From an uncultured Spirochaetaceae bacterium (GTDB taxonomy: Bacteria > Spirochaetota > Spirochaetia > Treponematales > Treponemataceae), in NCBI GenBank assembly GCA_902772605.1, contig CACYBG010000227.1:1-6398 (forward strand): a DNA stretch of 6,398 nt. The letters are read 5' to 3'. The notes under the pieces are model-generated. The model was not told where the DNA came from. It was given only the letters and a program-made list of their open reading frames with translations, and made no database searches. The position numbers and the translations under genes are program-made. Positions 5,649-6,398 of this stretch are shown piece by piece; position 1 is the first letter of the stretch; the number at the start of each line of letters is the position of its first letter.

Positions 5649-6398
5649 ATGATTGACTTGCATACGCATTCTACTGCATCGGATGGGGTATATTCGCCAT
5701 CTGATTTATTTAAATTGGCGGCTTCCAAGGGAATGGAGGTTATGGCCCTTACTGATCACGACACTACTTCGGGGCTTTTTGAGGCTCAGGATGAAGCCAG
5801 AAAACAGGGAATCACGTTTGTTCCGGGCATTGAGGTGACTATCGGATGGCCGACCGGTGAATTCCATCTTCTGGGGCTTGGACTTACGCATACTTCCCGT
5901 GAACTTAAGGAAATCGAGGATAATCTGCATCGGGAAAGGATAAGGCGCAACAAAAGGATGATAGAGATGCTCTCTGAATACGACGTAAAGCTTTCCTACG
6001 ATGAAATGGTCGATAAATTCCAGACCGAAAACATCGGTCGTCCGCATTTTGCACAGATCATGGTTGAAAAGGGCTACGTGAATCAAAGGCAGGTTGCATT
6101 CGACCGCTTTTTTGCCGTTGGCCGTCCATGTTACGTCGAAAGGGAAGGGGCCGATCTGGAGGAAGCCGTTGAAGCCATAAAGTCGTCCGGAGGGGTTCCA
6201 GTCCAGGCTCATCCGCTTTCCATGTACGTTTCCTGGGGCAAGATGGAAGAAACTATGACCGGAATCAAGGAAAAGGGCGTGATGGGGCTTGAAGCATGGC
6301 ATCCCGGAGTAAGGGTGTCCGAAGCCGAGCGTCTGGTTGAACTTGCCGCAAAACTGGATTTGACCGTGACCGGCGGATCCGACTTTCACGGTGAAAAG
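5649..6398 (+). CDS. PHP-domain phosphoesterase, YciV/TrpH (RNase AM) type, 3' end outside window
   Basis: 250 codons run to the right edge without a stop; the family is usually ~280 residues, so perhaps 30 are missing. The N-terminus MIDLHTHS carries H5 and H7 directly after the start. Further metal-site residues are D12 (SDG), H37 and D38 (LTDHDTT), E62 (PGIEV), H73 (FHLLGLG), H133 (GRPHF), H188 (QAHPL), E215 and H218 (LEAWHP), and D245/H247 (GSDFHG), which is a complete trinuclear PHP site. E. coli YciV is a 5'-3' exonuclease/phosphatase that trims rRNA 5' ends and acts on short RNAs and 3',5'-bisphosphonucleotides; the same role is inferred here. ATG 5649 is certain because the first motif follows immediately, yet no Shine-Dalgarno site is present. 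It is transcribed away from the CRP-like gene through a shared promoter region. Confidence 0.93.
   Translation, partial: MIDLHTHSTASDGVYSPSDLFKLAASKGMEVMALTDHDTTSGLFEAQDEARKQGITFVPGIEVTIGWPTGEFHLLGLGLTHTSRELKEIEDNLHRERIRRNKRMIEMLSEYDVKLSYDEMVDKFQTENIGRPHFAQIMVEKGYVNQRQVAFDRFFAVGRPCYVEREGADLEEAVEAIKSSGGVPVQAHPLSMYVSWGKMEETMTGIKEKGVMGLEAWHPGVRVSEAERLVELAAKLDLTVTGGSDFHGEK

Noticed and set aside
5706..6389. A 227-codon open frame on the - strand opposite the PHP gene
   Set aside because: It lies wholly antisense to a protein with a complete PHP motif set, has no ribosome site and shows no recognisable motif, so it is a shadow frame.
1..6398. CRISPR array, insertion sequence, phage genes, toxin-antitoxin or defence system
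   Set aside because: I found no repeat-spacer pattern, no transposase or integrase motif and no inverted-repeat flanks; the genes look like chromosomal core genes.

Overview
The window looks like chromosomal DNA of a host-associated spirochaete, most likely a Treponema or close relative. This is an inference from protein style: an EF-G C-terminus with the 'EFQG' signature of the spirochaete/mitochondrial EF-G type, a lipoprotein with a relaxed spirochaetal lipobox, a beta-barrel-like envelope protein and a CRP-like protein with two cyclic-nucleotide-binding folds. No mobile element, CRISPR array, integrase or phage gene is visible, and gene order and base composition look like ordinary core genome.

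Left part (1-1242, + strand): the 3' end of an elongation factor G gene. Ten bases later, behind a strong AAGGAG site, comes a 225-residue RecA/KaiC-like P-loop ATPase. The pair ends at a clear intrinsic terminator. Centre-left (1253-3783, + strand): radC under its own near-consensus promoter, then a second near-consensus promoter driving an exported beta-barrel-like protein and an overlapping lipoprotein metallophosphoesterase. The last two are probably an envelope operon.

Right part: a tRNA-Thr(CGT) and a 426-residue cyclic-nucleotide-binding regulator are both on the - strand. The regulator ends in a hairpin terminator that also appears to hold the tRNA promoter. Divergent from the regulator, and running off the right edge, is a PHP-family phosphoesterase of the YciV/TrpH (RNase AM) type. 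The two divergent genes share a compact region in which two extended -10 promoters overlap and a perfect 12-bp direct repeat is present.

The most interesting signal is regulatory. The three + strand genes with their own promoters (radC, the barrel protein and the PHP gene) all lack a Shine-Dalgarno site. Their -10 boxes end only 5-10 bases before the start codon, which predicts leaderless or nearly leaderless mRNAs. The RecA-like gene, inside an operon, and the regulator gene, behind a roughly 150-base leader, have strong Shine-Dalgarno sites. No wholly new multi-gene system is evident. The best candidates for undescribed biology are the EF-G-linked ATPase, the tandem-CNBD regulator with its overlapping divergent promoters, and the leaderless pattern.
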